Shown: positions 11,767-22,355, numbered from the stretch's first letter. The stretch: 64,000 nucleotides of DNA from Torymus aiolomorphi (GCA_036365515.1 CM070877.1:89413522-89477521); one strand, 5' to 3'. Notes: a model not told the origin generated them from the letters alone. Numbers and translations are program-made.

Positions 11767-12738
11767 TCTATTGAACATCAAAATTTATGTCTCTTACCTT
11801 CCTGCAGTGCACTACATATCTGCCGGTGGTTGGTTAAAACTAATAATAGTCAGGCTGTAAATATAAGCCTTGTGAACAATGTCATTTGTCACTTGTTTGA
11901 AGAAGTTAGATATGAGTTGAATGCCATTGAGATAGATAAGTGCAAAAATGTTGGCTTAACTACTCTCATGAAAGGGTGGGTATCACACAATCTGACTCAG
12001 AGTTTTATCATTGAAAATATGGGCTGGATCGATGTAGAAGGAACAGAGAAGATAATTGATAATGCTGGTTATTTCAATGTATCGATTCCATTGAGCCTAA
12101 TTTTTCGCTTAGCAGATGACTATTGTAAAATTGTAGTAAACGCAAAGCCTGACAATCGAGACGTTTATGAGGACTTGAAAACTGAATTAATTAGAATCGA
12201 ATCGCTCATGCCACACGTAGTTGCATCGAACTCTAACAAAATTTGCCTACTAGATTTTGTAGGAAAAGATCATCCTATTGTCATGACTTTTCTCACGTGG
12301 GAGTTGTATGAGTATCCGCTACTTCTGATTACGTCGAAACAGGTGTGGACTGTTAAAACATCAAATCAACTTGAAAAACCATGCTTCATCATCTGACGTT
12401 TTCAAACTAATCGAAAAGATCGGAAGGCAGTAAATGCTATCCGATTTGATCACTGCAATCTTACAAATGTAAAACTCTTTTGCAATTCTCAGTCATATCC
12501 GTATCTTAATCTTAACCTCAATGTAAATCGTAGTCAATTTGCCATGCTCCACAATATGTACGCTAATTTTCAAAATTCTTGCTAAGGTAAAGATCCAGAA
12601 CCTATGTTGCAAAAATCACAATATCTCACTTACATGCTCCTGTTAGTGATAGCCTGCTCAAAACAAAACGACTCCTTGCAGAGCGTTCTTGTAAACATTG
12701 TATATAGAGTCCAAACTTTGAGAGTTCGGACACCTTAG
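11767..12738 (+). pseudogene. Double-jelly-roll capsid-like protein relic (Polinton-like/virophage-like element)
   Basis: One frame runs through this whole segment, broken by only two in-frame stops: TGA at 12394-12396 and TAA at 12583-12585. It ends at TAG 12736-12738. Recognisable stretches are VNNVICHLFEEVRYELNAIE near 11875, IIENMGWIDVEG near 12020, ISL-type FNVSIPLSLIFRLADDYCK near 12075 and, after the first stop, FDHCNLTNVKLF near 12455. These match my recollection of the insect proteins annotated as double jelly roll-like domain proteins, which are related to the major capsid proteins of Polinton-like viruses. A capsid-type protein would form the icosahedral shell. No ATG was identified; the frame stays open upstream of 11830. 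Because the reading frame survives otherwise intact, decay looks fairly recent. A plus-strand partner relic lies at 16630. Confidence 0.7.
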
Positions 12739-12750
12739 ACGGATTATTTC

Positions 12751-12756
<6 letters not shown>

Positions 12757-12781
<25 letters not shown>
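12757..12781. repeat. (TG)n microsatellite
   Basis: About twelve tg units directly after the capsid relic. Confidence 0.9.
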
Positions 12782-12782
<1 letters not shown>

Positions 12783-12784
12783 TA

Positions 12785-12905
12785 ATATATAGTCATATAT
12801 TGTCATGTATAAAAACAATAAAAACTGTATATCATTATATATATGAAAAATTTTTTATGCTAAATCACGCATTTATATATGGTTTTATCTGATAATATAT
12901 AGTTA
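12785..12905. repeat. Dispersed AT-rich repeat, copy 1
   Basis: Contains atatatgaaaaatttt, gctaaatcacgcatttata and tatctgataatatat. The same order of blocks recurs at 14017-14122 with about 85 percent identity by eye. Between the copies are the hairpin block and the 10-bp tandem array. Confidence 0.7.
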
Positions 12906-12919
12906 TAATATATACACCT

Positions 12920-13140
12920 ATCGGGGTTTATCCAGCCCCTAGTACCTTTCAACCAGAGTTGGTATACAAGTGACTAAAGAATTAATCCCTCTCTGAGTAT
13001 TGTGACTCTAGGTCGGGCTCCATAAACCCCGATGTATGAGTCGGGCTTGATAATTTTATGAAGCCCAGGCTGCATAATCAGAGTCGGGCTCGGTAAACCA
13101 CTAATATAAAAAACGGGCTTTATAAACCCCTTTGGAGAAG
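12920..13140. repeat. Hairpin block with GGGGTTTATCC / CGGGCT motifs
   Basis: CGGGGTTTATCCAGCCC near 12921 and GGGCTCCATAAACCCCG near 13014 are inverted. The word gtcgggct recurs near 13011, 13039 and 13083, and gggctttataaacccc ends the block. This looks like subterminal repeats of an unidentified DNA transposon. Confidence 0.5.
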
Positions 13141-13329
13141 TGTATACTCATATATAATATACTCATATATAAATATATATATATATATACATACATGATC
13201 ATATATAATGATTTTATATATAATATATATACACACATATATATATAAATAATTGTAAGGGTCACTTCCGGGACGGGCTTTAAAAAGTTCACAATCAGGG
13301 TTGAAAAAAATGATAAACATTGTAGAATG

Positions 13330-13440
13330 ATCCTTGGCTAAAGAAATAATGACCATCAGGTTATTGACTTTCGCAGCGACGCCTGCGGCGCCCACTTTTA
13401 GTACCGAATTTACGGAAAAATGATTAAAGAAATAATATCC
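13330..13440. repeat. Dispersed repeat shared with 23760-23880
   Basis: The word cgacgcctgcggcgcccact followed by tttagta occurs here and, with one change, near 23795-23820. Flanking similarity includes attgact before it and gaaaa-tg-aaagaa after it. The remainder of 13441-13620 holds short ccggaaa-cgaccgtta style repeats and no gene. Confidence 0.6.
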
Positions 13441-13621
13441 CTCTGTTGTGGCAAGCACCTTAATCGTCCCGGAAACTACCGTTACATATACAGGTTTTCC
13501 GGGATATCCCGGAAACAACTGAAATTCCCGGAAACGACCGTTATATATCAAATTCTATCCCAGAATCAACCGTTCGAGTTATTTATGATCATATATGCAA
13601 TATAACAATCAGGCACTTTGA

Positions 13622-13832
13622 GAAGTGTATTTATATGGAAAAATACAGAAATGTATGGATAAATACAGAGAAGTATGGAAAAACACAGAAAAATACGGAA
13701 AAATACAGAAAAATACGGAGAAATACAAAAAAATACGGAAAAATACAAAAAAATACGGAAAAATACAGTCTAATACGAAAAAATACTGTATAATAGAGAA
13801 AAATACAAAAAAAGACAAAAAAATACAATCAG
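13622..13832. repeat. Tandem array of a ~10-bp GGAAAAATAC unit
   Basis: Units such as ggaaaaatac, agaaaaatac and caaaaaaata are repeated head to tail about 20 times. Lysine/tyrosine- and phenylalanine-rich frames on both strands arise from this repetition. It is followed at 13829-13883 by a short palindrome (caatcagggggaagggg and its inverse ccccttccccagcctgattg). Confidence 0.85.
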
Positions 13833-14016
13833 GGGGAAGGGGTGTTTTCTTAGTAATTCCCCCCTTCCCCAGCCTGATTGTAATTTCTAAATATTTTTTA
13901 TAGGAAATTCCGAGAGAAAACAAAAAGGAACTTTGAGGAGCCCCCTCAATCTTCCAAAAAATCGTCAAACTTCCATAACAGTCACGAAAAAACTCCTCAA
14001 ACTTCCGGAATCACAC

Positions 14017-14122
14017 ATATATAGTCATAGATTGTCATGTGTAACTACATATCATCATATATATGAAAAATTTTCGATGCTACATCACATTTATATATCG
14101 TTTTATCTGATAATATATGGTA
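14017..14122. repeat. Dispersed AT-rich repeat, copy 2
   Basis: Second copy of the 12785-12905 repeat, in the same orientation. It ends just before the inverted 28-bp array. Confidence 0.7.
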
Positions 14123-14146
14123 ATATATTGATCACGTAAGACCATA

Positions 14147-14614
14147 TATCGACGGCTGAGAGGAAGAAGAACGTATCTCAGCGCGAGGGTAGAGAACGAC
14201 GTATCTCAGCGCGCGGGCGAAGAACGACGTATCTCGGGGCGAGGATGAAGAACGACGTATCTCGGCGCGCAGATGAAGAACGACGTATCTCGGCGCGCGG
14301 ATGAAGAACGACGTATCTCGGCGCTTTTACGGCCAGTACACGGCTAGTATATACGGCGAAATAAGTCGTTCTTCAACCGCGCGCCGAGATACGTCGTTCT
14401 TCATTTTCGCGGCGAGATACGTCGTTCTTCATCCGCGCGCCGAGATACGACGTTCTTCATCCGCGCGCCGAGATACGTTGTTCTTCATCCTCGCGCCGAG
14501 ATACGTCGTTCTTCGTCCTCGCGCCGAGATACGTCGTTCTTCATCCGCGCGCCGAGATACGTCGTTCTTCATCCGTGCGCCGAGATACGTTCTTCTTCCT
14601 CTCAGCCGTCGATT
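14147..14614. repeat. Foldback of inverted 28-bp unit arrays
   Basis: The left arm (14147-14330) holds about six head-to-tail copies of a unit close to GATGAAGAACGACGTATCTC plus GGCGCGCG. Measured spacings of the word cgtatctc are 28 bp. The right arm (14365-14614) holds about nine copies of the reverse complement. A 40-bp spacer (ttttacggccagtacacggc and onward) separates them. The outermost ends CGACGGCTGAGAGGAAGAAG and CTTCTTCCTCTCAGCCGTCG are exact inverse partners. Both strands can therefore fold into a long hairpin. There is no protein; the arginine/serine open frame here is the array translated. Confidence 0.9.
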
Positions 14615-14647
14615 TACTCATATATAAGTATATATGGTCATACATAC

Positions 14648-14834
14648 ATATATGATCGTATTCTTATATATGATCGTATTCTTATATATGATCGTATTCT
14701 TATATATGATCGTATTCTTATATATGATCGTATTCTTATATATGATCGTATTCTTATATATGATCGTATTCTTATATATGATCGTATTCTTATATATGAT
14801 CGTATTCTTATATATGATCGTATTCTTATATAAG
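14648..14834. repeat. Tandem 18-bp array (TATATGATCGTATTCTTA)
   Basis: Ten to eleven nearly perfect head-to-tail copies of an 18-bp unit. Because 18 is divisible by three, all frames stay open and give repetitive peptides (IYKNTI- or MIVFLY-type) that should not be read as genes. Confidence 0.95.
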
Positions 14835-15249
14835 GTCAAAATCAATATATAACCATATATGATTATATATAATGTAACGGCAGGCGCGTCTGTGTGTGTG
14901 TATATGCGCGAACACGGAGCTCGGATCGAGCCGATCTCCGGCGCACGGTATACACACAGGTAGTTGACCGAAAACATAAACATACCGCGGCCTTGGAGAA
15001 GGCAAGGCCGACATTTGCGGCATGAGGATTCGCAAATCGAGTCGGGCTTGTCCTCGTATTTCTCCGGGGGCTTGCGTGTGTATATGTGTAGTTGCTCGCA
15101 CGTATAGCTGTGCGAAAAGTACCGAGCGCAACTACGACACACAATGAGTCCCGAAATGAAAACTTGCGACAACCTTGCGCGAGGGGGAAGGAGAGCGAGA
15201 GACAGAGTCCGGCAGTATCACTTCTGCCGTAGCTTAGGCAGCTGCTCGA

Positions 15250-15469
15250 TTCCCACGCGCGAAGACTTGGAGAGAGAGAGAGGGAGAGAGTCGAAGTGAA
15301 GTGCATGAGGATCGTGGAGTAAATACAGTGTAGTGCACGAGAGAGAGAGTGAGACGCAGCACGGCTCCGAGAACCTCGTTCGCCGATGGTTGAGGGAGAG
15401 GGAGAGAGAGCCACACTCGACCGAGGCAGCGAAAGAGCGAGAGAGAGCATCGCGGCCGATACTTGCAGG

Positions 15470-15559
<90 letters not shown>

Positions 15560-16260
15560 GGCCCGTAGCAGCGAAGAAGAAGAGAGAGAGAGAGAGAGAC
15601 ACAGCCGCGCACTGCAGCAGGCACCGCCGAGTGCGTTCAACCGCGCCTTTTCGCTGCAACTGAGGTAAGTCCTGGCCAGGCGGACGCGCGCTCTCCCCGC
15701 GGACGACGTACGTCCGGAAAGCGGAACACGGACGAGCGAGCGAGGCCGCTGACGCGCGTGTGCGCGCCGATCGTGCACGGCGATCGGCCTACGTCGGCGC
15801 GAGCCGCTTTTGCGTGTACGTGCGTGCGGCAGAGCACCCGCGTACTTTGCGTACGCGGGCGCCCCACCCGAATCGGCGCGTACCTAGAGTACGCGCCGCG
15901 CGTGTAAATAGTGAACAGCCTCCAGGGGCAATAAAGATAATTCTTTGCTTTTACTTGTTCGCGTATTATTTCACGCATCCTACTTTCAATTCCCTATTCG
16001 ATGGCACGGTGAAGAATACCGCCGGCCTCTGCGGTCGCGAGTACGTAGTACTCGCGTGATAACTGAGCAGCTGGGGCAGCACGCTCGAGAGAGAGCGCGA
16101 CGACGAAGTCGCGCGTTGTAACTGAGCGAAAAGGCGCGGCTGCTGTTGAAAGCAGCCGACGGCGAGCAACAGCACGGAGATGACGGGCCGCTAATCGTCG
16201 AGGGTTGGCACGAGTAAGTGCTCGCGCCTGTCAATTGCTGCGCCGTTCATCGGCAAGTCC
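15250..16260. other. CpG- and GA-rich block with a possible 5' exon and splice donor
   Basis: The base composition changes sharply from AT-rich to GC- and CpG-rich. A pure (GA)n tract occupies about 15470-15556. At 15661 the sequence reads TGAG|GTAAGT, a strong donor on the plus strand. This could mark the end of a non-coding first exon whose upstream GA repeats resemble GAGA-factor promoter sequence. No open frame that looks like a protein follows, and an LTR or transposon promoter would look similar. Serine/leucine and arginine/glutamate frames here are microsatellite artefacts. Confidence 0.35.
15470..15556. repeat. (GA)n microsatellite
   Basis: About 43 uninterrupted GA units, with further impure GA tracts on both sides (15265-15290, 15395-15450, 15578-15600). 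Confidence 0.95.
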
Positions 16261-16629
16261 GCGTTGAGATATAGCGCACCGAGGACAGCTTTTAGCCCGT
16301 TACAATAAATTATATATAATTATATATAATTTATAGTTAAATCATATATATTTATATATAACTTTGTTTTACTCGGAAATGGATGCCCGAAAACAAGAAT
16401 AACAGTAAAATCTTGGGATTGAAGCCCCGATAAGTCGTTTTTTTCAAATTATCCAACTTAAGGTCATTTTTTCAAGGTCATAAAATCAAGATAAAGTTTT
16501 AATGATAATTTTTTTGTATTCTACATCTATTTAGCTTCAAAATGCGACCTGAATCGTCTTTTTAGACCTTTTCGTTCAAAAGTTATTTGATTTTCGGACG
16601 AATTTCATGACAATAGTACACTGTGCGCC

Positions 16630-17130
16630 GTGGGTATGCAGGGATTTAAAAAACCTGGCAATGACTTCGTTCTGAAACAGTGGTCTATAATATCTCTCAA
16701 CGACGACTACAAGCCAATATTACTCCTCTTCAAGTCACCATTTCCTTGTCGAAAACTAACAGAAAAGTATAAAAGTCAAAATTTATGGTTAGAACTTTAC
16801 TTTGATAGATTATTGTGAAATGGTCGTGACTATAGCTATACTGGAATCGGAAATATTCTTCAGGATGCCTTGAAATATTCTAAAAGAATTTTTGTAATTG
16901 GAGAGACAAAAAAGTTGTGGTTAGATCGTTTCATCTTTAAGGTTTCTAATATCACTGAAATGTACTGTCTATCGTTCCATTATGCAAGATCAGTGACTAT
17001 ATGTCCTAACCATAATGGAGTGTACAAAACTACTTGCGCTCGTTACAACGTAAAGCGCATGAAAGTCTTACCTGAGCGATTCCAACATGGAGTGGGAAGA
17101 CATTATGGAATGGAAATTGAAATATATTGA
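16630..17130 (+). pseudogene. DJR-element partner protein relic
   Basis: A single frame of 167 codons with one in-frame stop (TGA at 16816-16818). The stop lies where a tryptophan codon would be a one-base change away. The first part contains GFKKPGNDFVLKQWSIISL and FPCRKLTEKYKSQNLWLE; the second contains RIFVIGETKKLWLDRFIF and VTICPNHNGVYKTTCA. From memory, uncharacterised insect proteins of this form occur beside double-jelly-roll capsid genes in Polinton-like elements. The function is unknown to me. It is on the same strand as the capsid relic and about 3.9 kb downstream, with repeats inserted between. The CPNH...C pair could bind metal, which is inference. Confidence 0.6.
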
Positions 17131-17690
17131 TGAATAAAATTTAAAGGAAAATGGAGGGGTTGGTAGACAGAACCTCATAGGATAGGAACGACTTGGGGGT
17201 CTTATCCTCCTTCAAATTTAACAAAATTTATGAAGTACCGCGGGTAGTTATTTAGGTGGCTGCGATACTCGTGCAAGTCGTCAGTCAAGATGTCGGTTAT
17301 ATACGACTGCGGAAAAGGCGATAGTCTCATTCCATCAAAATGGGTCAAAGCAGGTCGACCGTTGTTCCTCAGCAGCAGCAACAAGATGACGAGAAAAAGT
17401 CGCAATGGAAGAAATATACAGACAAATTTTTCACAAACACTTATTCTTTACCCAAACAACAAGGCTATAAAAAGATCCAAACTTTTTACTAGTAGATCAG
17501 CTAATGGACTAGATAGATAAAGATCTAAAAGCGTTGAGATATTCTCCGAGGTCGGCGATTTCTGAATGTATGAGAGTCAGTTTTAGTGATAGATACGTAA
17601 CGATGTATCGTTAGTCTAGTGGTAAGACGGGCGCTCATTAATTCGAAGATAGGCGGTTCCATTTCACTCGGCTGCAAAATTTTTTTTCTT
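17131..17690. other. Spacer with an unassigned plus-strand frame and a tRNA-like string
   Basis: A 76-codon plus-strand frame at 17290-17520 and an overlapping alternative rich in glutamine and lysine may be decayed remains of the same virus-like element; neither was recognised. Near 17608-17675 the sequence TAGTCTAGTGGTAAGAC resembles an A box and GGTTCCATTTC weakly resembles a B box. The acceptor stem does not pair, so this is at most a tRNA-derived relic. Confidence 0.3.
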
Positions 17691-17877
17691 TCTTAAGGGG
17701 GTCAGACACCTTTAAAATTTTCTTCATAAAATGATCTGAAAAAAGTAAATTTTCATATTAGAAATATGTACAAGTAATTTCCTAAAAATATATTCAATTT
17801 TTGATAAAATGAGATCCAAAAAAAATTTTGGATCGATTTTAACCAAATATATGGCCATTTCAAAATTTTTGCTCTGC

Positions 17878-18106
17878 CATCGACTCCAGATTCAAGAACT
17901 GCATATATTTTAATGGGAGAGGTCCTAAAATTTTGATATTTTATATGACTATCGACTGAAGAGTTTTATGTATACAAATTATTTAATCAAGTAAATTGGA
18001 TACATACAACTCTTCAGACAATTGACACAAAATATCAAAATTTTAGGACATCTTCCATTAAAATATATGCAGTTCCTGAATCTGGAGTCGACCGCAGAAC
18101 CCAAAA
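17878..18106. repeat. Inverted repeat, ~85-bp arms
   Basis: GACTCCAGATTCAAGAACTG with TAAAATTTTGATATTTTATA near 17880-17975 is mirrored by ATATCAAAATTTTAGGACAT and CAGTTCCTGAATCTGGAGTC near 18025-18105. The loop is about 45 bp. It lies inside the TTAA-bounded element and may be its original interior. Confidence 0.75.
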
Positions 18107-18308
18107 TTTTACATTATACATATAGGAAACAGATTTAAAGATAAAATTACTAAAATACTTCTTTATTTCTTCTTCTTTATGTCTTAACTCCATCTCTGTC
18201 CTGAAATACAAAAAAGTATTGCTTTTAGCTCAAAATATTTTACATTTAGAACAAATATTCTGGTACCTCAGTATACGGTCCATCAGACTTGTAAGCTATG
18301 GGAGCACG

Positions 18309-18577
18309 AGTTAAGAGAAAAGGGTGAATGTAGGTAAATTCCGATTCACAGGGAATGAAATAATAAGAAAAATTCACACACACACACAATTAGTAGAAAA
18401 GAGTGTTCTTTATTAAAACACGTTGTTATAACTTGAGGACCCGACAGAGACTGACGTGAATATATTATGTGACTGCTACAGACTTTTTTCTTCTCCTTAT
18501 CTCTCGTTAACTTGGAGCTGAGTAGGCAGGACGTGCAACTGCATGTGGAAGGTCGGCACGAAGGGTGTCATATTACT
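18309..18577 (-). repeat. 3' LTR of the errantivirus-like element
   Basis: About 269 bp, matching 22378-22644 at roughly 88 percent by eye, with shared blocks such as GGGTGAATGTAGGTAAATTC and GAGGACCCGACAGAGACTGA. In element orientation it begins AGTAAT and ends near CTTAACT. CACG immediately outside the left end (18305-18308) and outside the right LTR (22645-22648) is a plausible 4-bp target duplication. Confidence 0.85.
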
Positions 18578-20072
18578 TCTCGATGCTGAAGTTCAATGAC
18601 ATCCTCGTCATTTGCTTGGCGGATAGGTCGGTTTTGAATCACATTACGATTATTCCTCCTTTTATATATTAAATATATTGCGAAACTTAAAATAATCAAT
18701 ATGCCGATAATGATGCTGGTTACGGACAGATGAAACTTAATTCTGGAAGATTGTAACTTCGGTACAATTATTTTTGGAACTGTTAAAGTTTTCAATGATT
18801 CGAAATTTATTTGATCGTCTTTAATAATCATAGGCAAAATTAAATCTGGCTGTTTTATTTCTACAAAATTTTTGTTGAGTATATGTTCTCCTATTTCTAG
18901 ATCGTTTCCTTCGATCAAACTGATTCCTTGATGCATAATTTTGGTGTTACTATGCGTAAAGGTTGTTTGATAGTTACTGGATATCAACGTTAAATTATCA
19001 GACAAAGGATATGCTAGAAGTAAAGGCGTATTTATTTGAATGAAAGTGGCTTCAATTTCTCTCGTGGCGATTTTCTGACACAAATATAACTCTGTTTGTG
19101 TATTTCTTGACATTTTTGAGCTAATAATTTGCCGAATGGTCCAATTAGCCTCCATGGCGTAGTGATGATTTCCGTTTAGTTATTATTATTGATTATAGAA
19201 AGTCTTTGGAATAGGGAAAATTCGATGGGGTTTAGGATAGGAATTTTGAGTGTGTAAATAACGAGCTCATGGATACATACGATTGAACCTTGAATAAAGC
19301 GAAAATCTAAGAGATTATAGTAGTGCATAATTAATTCTTTTTTCGAGTAAGTTCCTAATAAATGAGTAAGTATATCGGAAATTTGTTTATAATTCAGTAC
19401 TTCTACATCAAACGTTTGATCTGAAAAAGTAAATGAACGCTTTATTTTTCCGAGCAAATCTAACAAATTTTGTTCCTGTATTATAAGATTTATGAGCGCT
19501 TTGAAAAAGTTTAGTTGTTTGTCTCGTCGATCCATGGCTTTGGAAATATTCTATAAATTTTGATTGATAACTACAGTGCTGCTATTCATGTTTTTACTAA
19601 TTTTGTTTATAATAGTTACTGATTTATTGAGAACTATCATATCTTCCTGTTGTTGGTTATTGAGAACATTCAAGTAGTTATTTATCCTATCCAAGTCATT
19701 GGCATCTGGGTTTCCAAAAATATACTTAATCGCCGTGCCGAGCCCATTTATTAACCCTCTTTTCAATCTAGTGTTCGCTGGTGATATTTACTGTAAATTT
19801 TGGTATGATTCATCACAGAATAATTCAGCATGCTTTAATAAGTTCGATTCCAATTAGGACGATGATAACTCCGTGACTTTTAACTTCAATTTCGAAGACA
19901 GTGTGATATAGCTAACAAGGATACGATTATAGGTATCTTTCAAAGTCGTAATATTGATGTGAAAGTGCACATAGTGGTAATTTTGAATTATTCTCCCAAT
20001 TCCATGGTGATGATCGTAGTCAGTGCTCTTCGCCACTGTGACTAGGAGTATCATGATTAGTCCGGTCTGCAT
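18568..20072 (-). pseudogene. env: Errantivirus-like env relic (F-like glycoprotein)
   Basis: On the minus strand, an N-terminal signal-like hydrophobic stretch (TGLIMILLVTVAK) starts at 20072. An internal basic cleavage-type site leads into a glycine-rich hydrophobic fusion-peptide-like segment near 19760. A C-terminal transmembrane helix (VTSIIIGILIILSFAIYLIY) near 18670-18720 is followed by a basic, charged tail ending at 18568. This layout is that of the baculovirus F-related envelope protein carried by insect errantiviruses, which mediates membrane fusion. The frame is broken into four pieces by stops near 19850, 19545 and 19170. The start at 20072 fits the signal peptide. Its end overlaps the 3' LTR by a few bases, as is common. 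Confidence 0.8.
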
Positions 20073-20174
20073 TTTCCTGTAAAAAGGAAGAAACTTTCCT
20101 TATCCTTTTTGCATCTCTTTGGTTATAACGACGCGGTTGCCCGTATACGTAGCAATGAGGGACTCTGTGTTTTT

Positions 20175-20980
20175 CTACGAGGAGTTTCTGATATCGCGGC
20201 GTGGTACATTTTCGTTGAAAAATTTAAGTAACTGCGCTTTAGCGTCATTTTTGTTTATTTTTATCAAATATTGAATTTTTAATTTATCTTTCGTTGGTTT
20301 GACTTGGTAATTGTTTTCCTTTTTGACTATTATGCTGTAGTTAAATATGTATATATTTTTATCTGACAAAGGTAGTGAGAATACTGGGTTTTTTTCGGGT
20401 GTATGAATCGTTACGTCTTCTTTGTCATCGGACCCTTGAGTCAGCTCTTGGTTGGTGAGGGGGTGACATCGGACGCTTGTGGGAGCATAGAAAGAGAATC
20501 CTCTTCTTCTTCTTCTTGATTGTTTATCTCGATTCTGCTTAAAGCGTCAGCTACATTATTCTCACATCCTTTCTTGTATTTAATTTCGAACTTACTCGTA
20601 CTAAATATTTGATTTTTGTAATCGATATTTGCTTTTAAATTTTGAAGATCCTTGTTGCCAATCAAGCAATTATAAGTCGAGTGCCAGGGTGCGAGTAGAA
20701 ACGTTATTGGCGTTTCGTCGCCTAATTCTTGTAGAATAGGTAAGGTTAATGCATGTGTTCCTTTAGTGAATTTGTGTAGAGATGAGATTTCGAAATTGTG
20801 TGAAAAATGTAGTTCGGAAACAGTTTATATGCTATACTCGGGTTCATAATTGTAGACGATGCTCCAGAATCTATTAAAATTTTCAACGGCAGGTTAAGCG
20901 TGATTATATGCAGCAACTCTGGTGAATTTCCGATGTTATTAAGATTTATTATTGTCTCTTCCGATGTATTGGGATCCAAC
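20175..20980 (-). pseudogene. pol: Errantivirus-like pol remnant lacking RT and integrase cores
   Basis: The minus strand begins with a retropepsin (LKILIDSGASSTIMNPSIA, near 20850-20890) and its C-terminal part (LIGNKDLQNLKANIDYKNQ near 20640). The frame then passes straight into the end of RNase H (FEIKYKKGCENNVADALSRI near 20560). No reverse-transcriptase palm, RNase H core or integrase DDE core is present; a further 65-codon fragment near 20175-20369 leads towards env. At least two internal deletions have therefore removed about 3 kb that a full-length relative would carry. This makes the element dependent on others. Confidence 0.8.
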
Positions 20981-21084
20981 TGAAAATTTTCAGTATTATC
21001 AATTTTAGCTGTTTCATCTACTAGATTTTGAGGATGTTCATCTTGGCATTCGTCTTCTTGTTCTACGAAATCTTGTTGAACTTC

Positions 21085-22097
21085 TTAATGATGAAGTTCT
21101 TCTGAGACAAAGTTCGTAGGTCCTGTACTTCTGAAAAATTTGTTGGTTCTAGGCGCAGAGTTATTTTGCACATTATTTGATCTATTAGTTTGGTTACTAC
21201 TTGATTGATTGGTATTTCTTGTACTTATAGGGATAGGCGTAGGTTGGTAATTTTTACGCGTTTCTCGATTATTATTGTTATTATTTTGCCTAAAACTGTC
21301 GCCAAAATTGTTGTTTCCAAAATTGTTGTTTCCAAAATTAGTCAATGCAGGCCTATATGGGATTTGCGCTATGGCGGATAGCGGTTGAAATGAAATTGCA
21401 GATTTTGAGGTACTCGGCGCATTGAATAAATTCGTTTTCGGTTTACTTTCGCGTTGCCTCATATGCGAAAGAAAATTAGCTTGTTGTTCATGATTATCGT
21501 GTCTCCTATATTTATTTAAACAATCTTCAATATCGTTTAATTCAAAGTGTGTTAAGAATGAATGGTAGGGTTCTTTTATTCCGTTAATAAAAGTGTTTTT
21601 AGCGACGTTTTCATAAAATGAAATTTTCATATTAACTAACTGGCTGTCTTCATTATTTAATTGAATGTGTTCCTTTAGTCTATTTAATCGTAATTTTATT
21701 TCGTCTGCATAATTTTCAAACGATTGATTCGCTTTTTGGTATCTTACACTGAATTTATTAAGTAATAGTTCTTCTGAACTCGCATCACTGTATCTGTTGA
21801 ATAAAATTCTCTTACATTCGGCCCAGCTTTCCGGGTTATTTGCTACTATTAAATCTAATACTTCGCCGCGTAATTTCGACTTTATAAGTGCGTACAGAGA
21901 TTCATTGACAAGTGGATATGCTGTATATTGTTATATTCTAAATGTTTTTGGACAAATTTGTCACATTGTTGAATAAAATGCGATAAAAGTCTAATACCGC
22001 CTTTGTACGTAGGAATAGCTTCGCCCCAAATAGATAAGCGTAGTTTAAATTGCTTTACTATGATCTGAGCAGCTTGATCTTGATTTGGATTCGGCAT
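21085..22097 (-). pseudogene. gag: Errantivirus-like gag relic
   Basis: The minus-strand frame starts at 22097 (MPNPNQDQAAQIIVKQFKLR), breaks near 21880, and resumes at 21630-21085 with NTFINGIKEPYHSFLTHFEL. An asparagine-rich C-terminal half follows (NFGNNNFGNNNFG and similar). Errantivirus Gag commonly lacks a zinc knuckle and ends in a low-complexity basic/asparagine region, as here. The segment 21640-21880 holds the linking coding sequence in disrupted form. Confidence 0.75.
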
Positions 22098-22355
22098 TAT
22101 ATAATTTATTCTATTTATTCTTTCGCAAAACGTTTAAGGTCAATCGTATGAAAGGTTGAAAGGTTGAAGGGATAAAGGAAATTCCAAAGACTTACAGATG
22201 AAATATCTTCGATGATTTCTCGGTGAGTCAGTGCCAAGTCGGTAGGTCTCGATGTTGACGTGTAGATACTGCGACAGTGAGGAAAAATCGCCGGCTGCCT
22301 CCTTGGTGATGATTCTCGTTCCGTAGTTGGAGAGGAATCTGAAGTTAGCATTCTC

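Noticed and set aside
14147..14614. CRISPR-like regular repeats of 28 bp
   Set aside because: The units are directly adjacent with no unique spacers, they invert in the middle, and the context is eukaryotic transposons. It is a foldback of tandem arrays.
14301..14627. Arginine/serine-rich protein (RAEIRRSSSARRDTSFF repeats)
   Set aside because: Translation of the right arm of the 28-bp foldback.
14634..15172. Open frame with repeated IYKNTI peptide
   Set aside because: An 18-bp tandem repeat keeps all frames open; no protein evidence.
15333..15668. Long open frames of arginine/glutamate or serine/leucine
   Set aside because: They are the (GA)n microsatellite and its surroundings translated on both strands.
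17606..17678. tRNA gene
   Set aside because: There is an A-box-like and a weak B-box-like string, but the acceptor and anticodon stems do not pair. At most it is a tRNA-derived relic.
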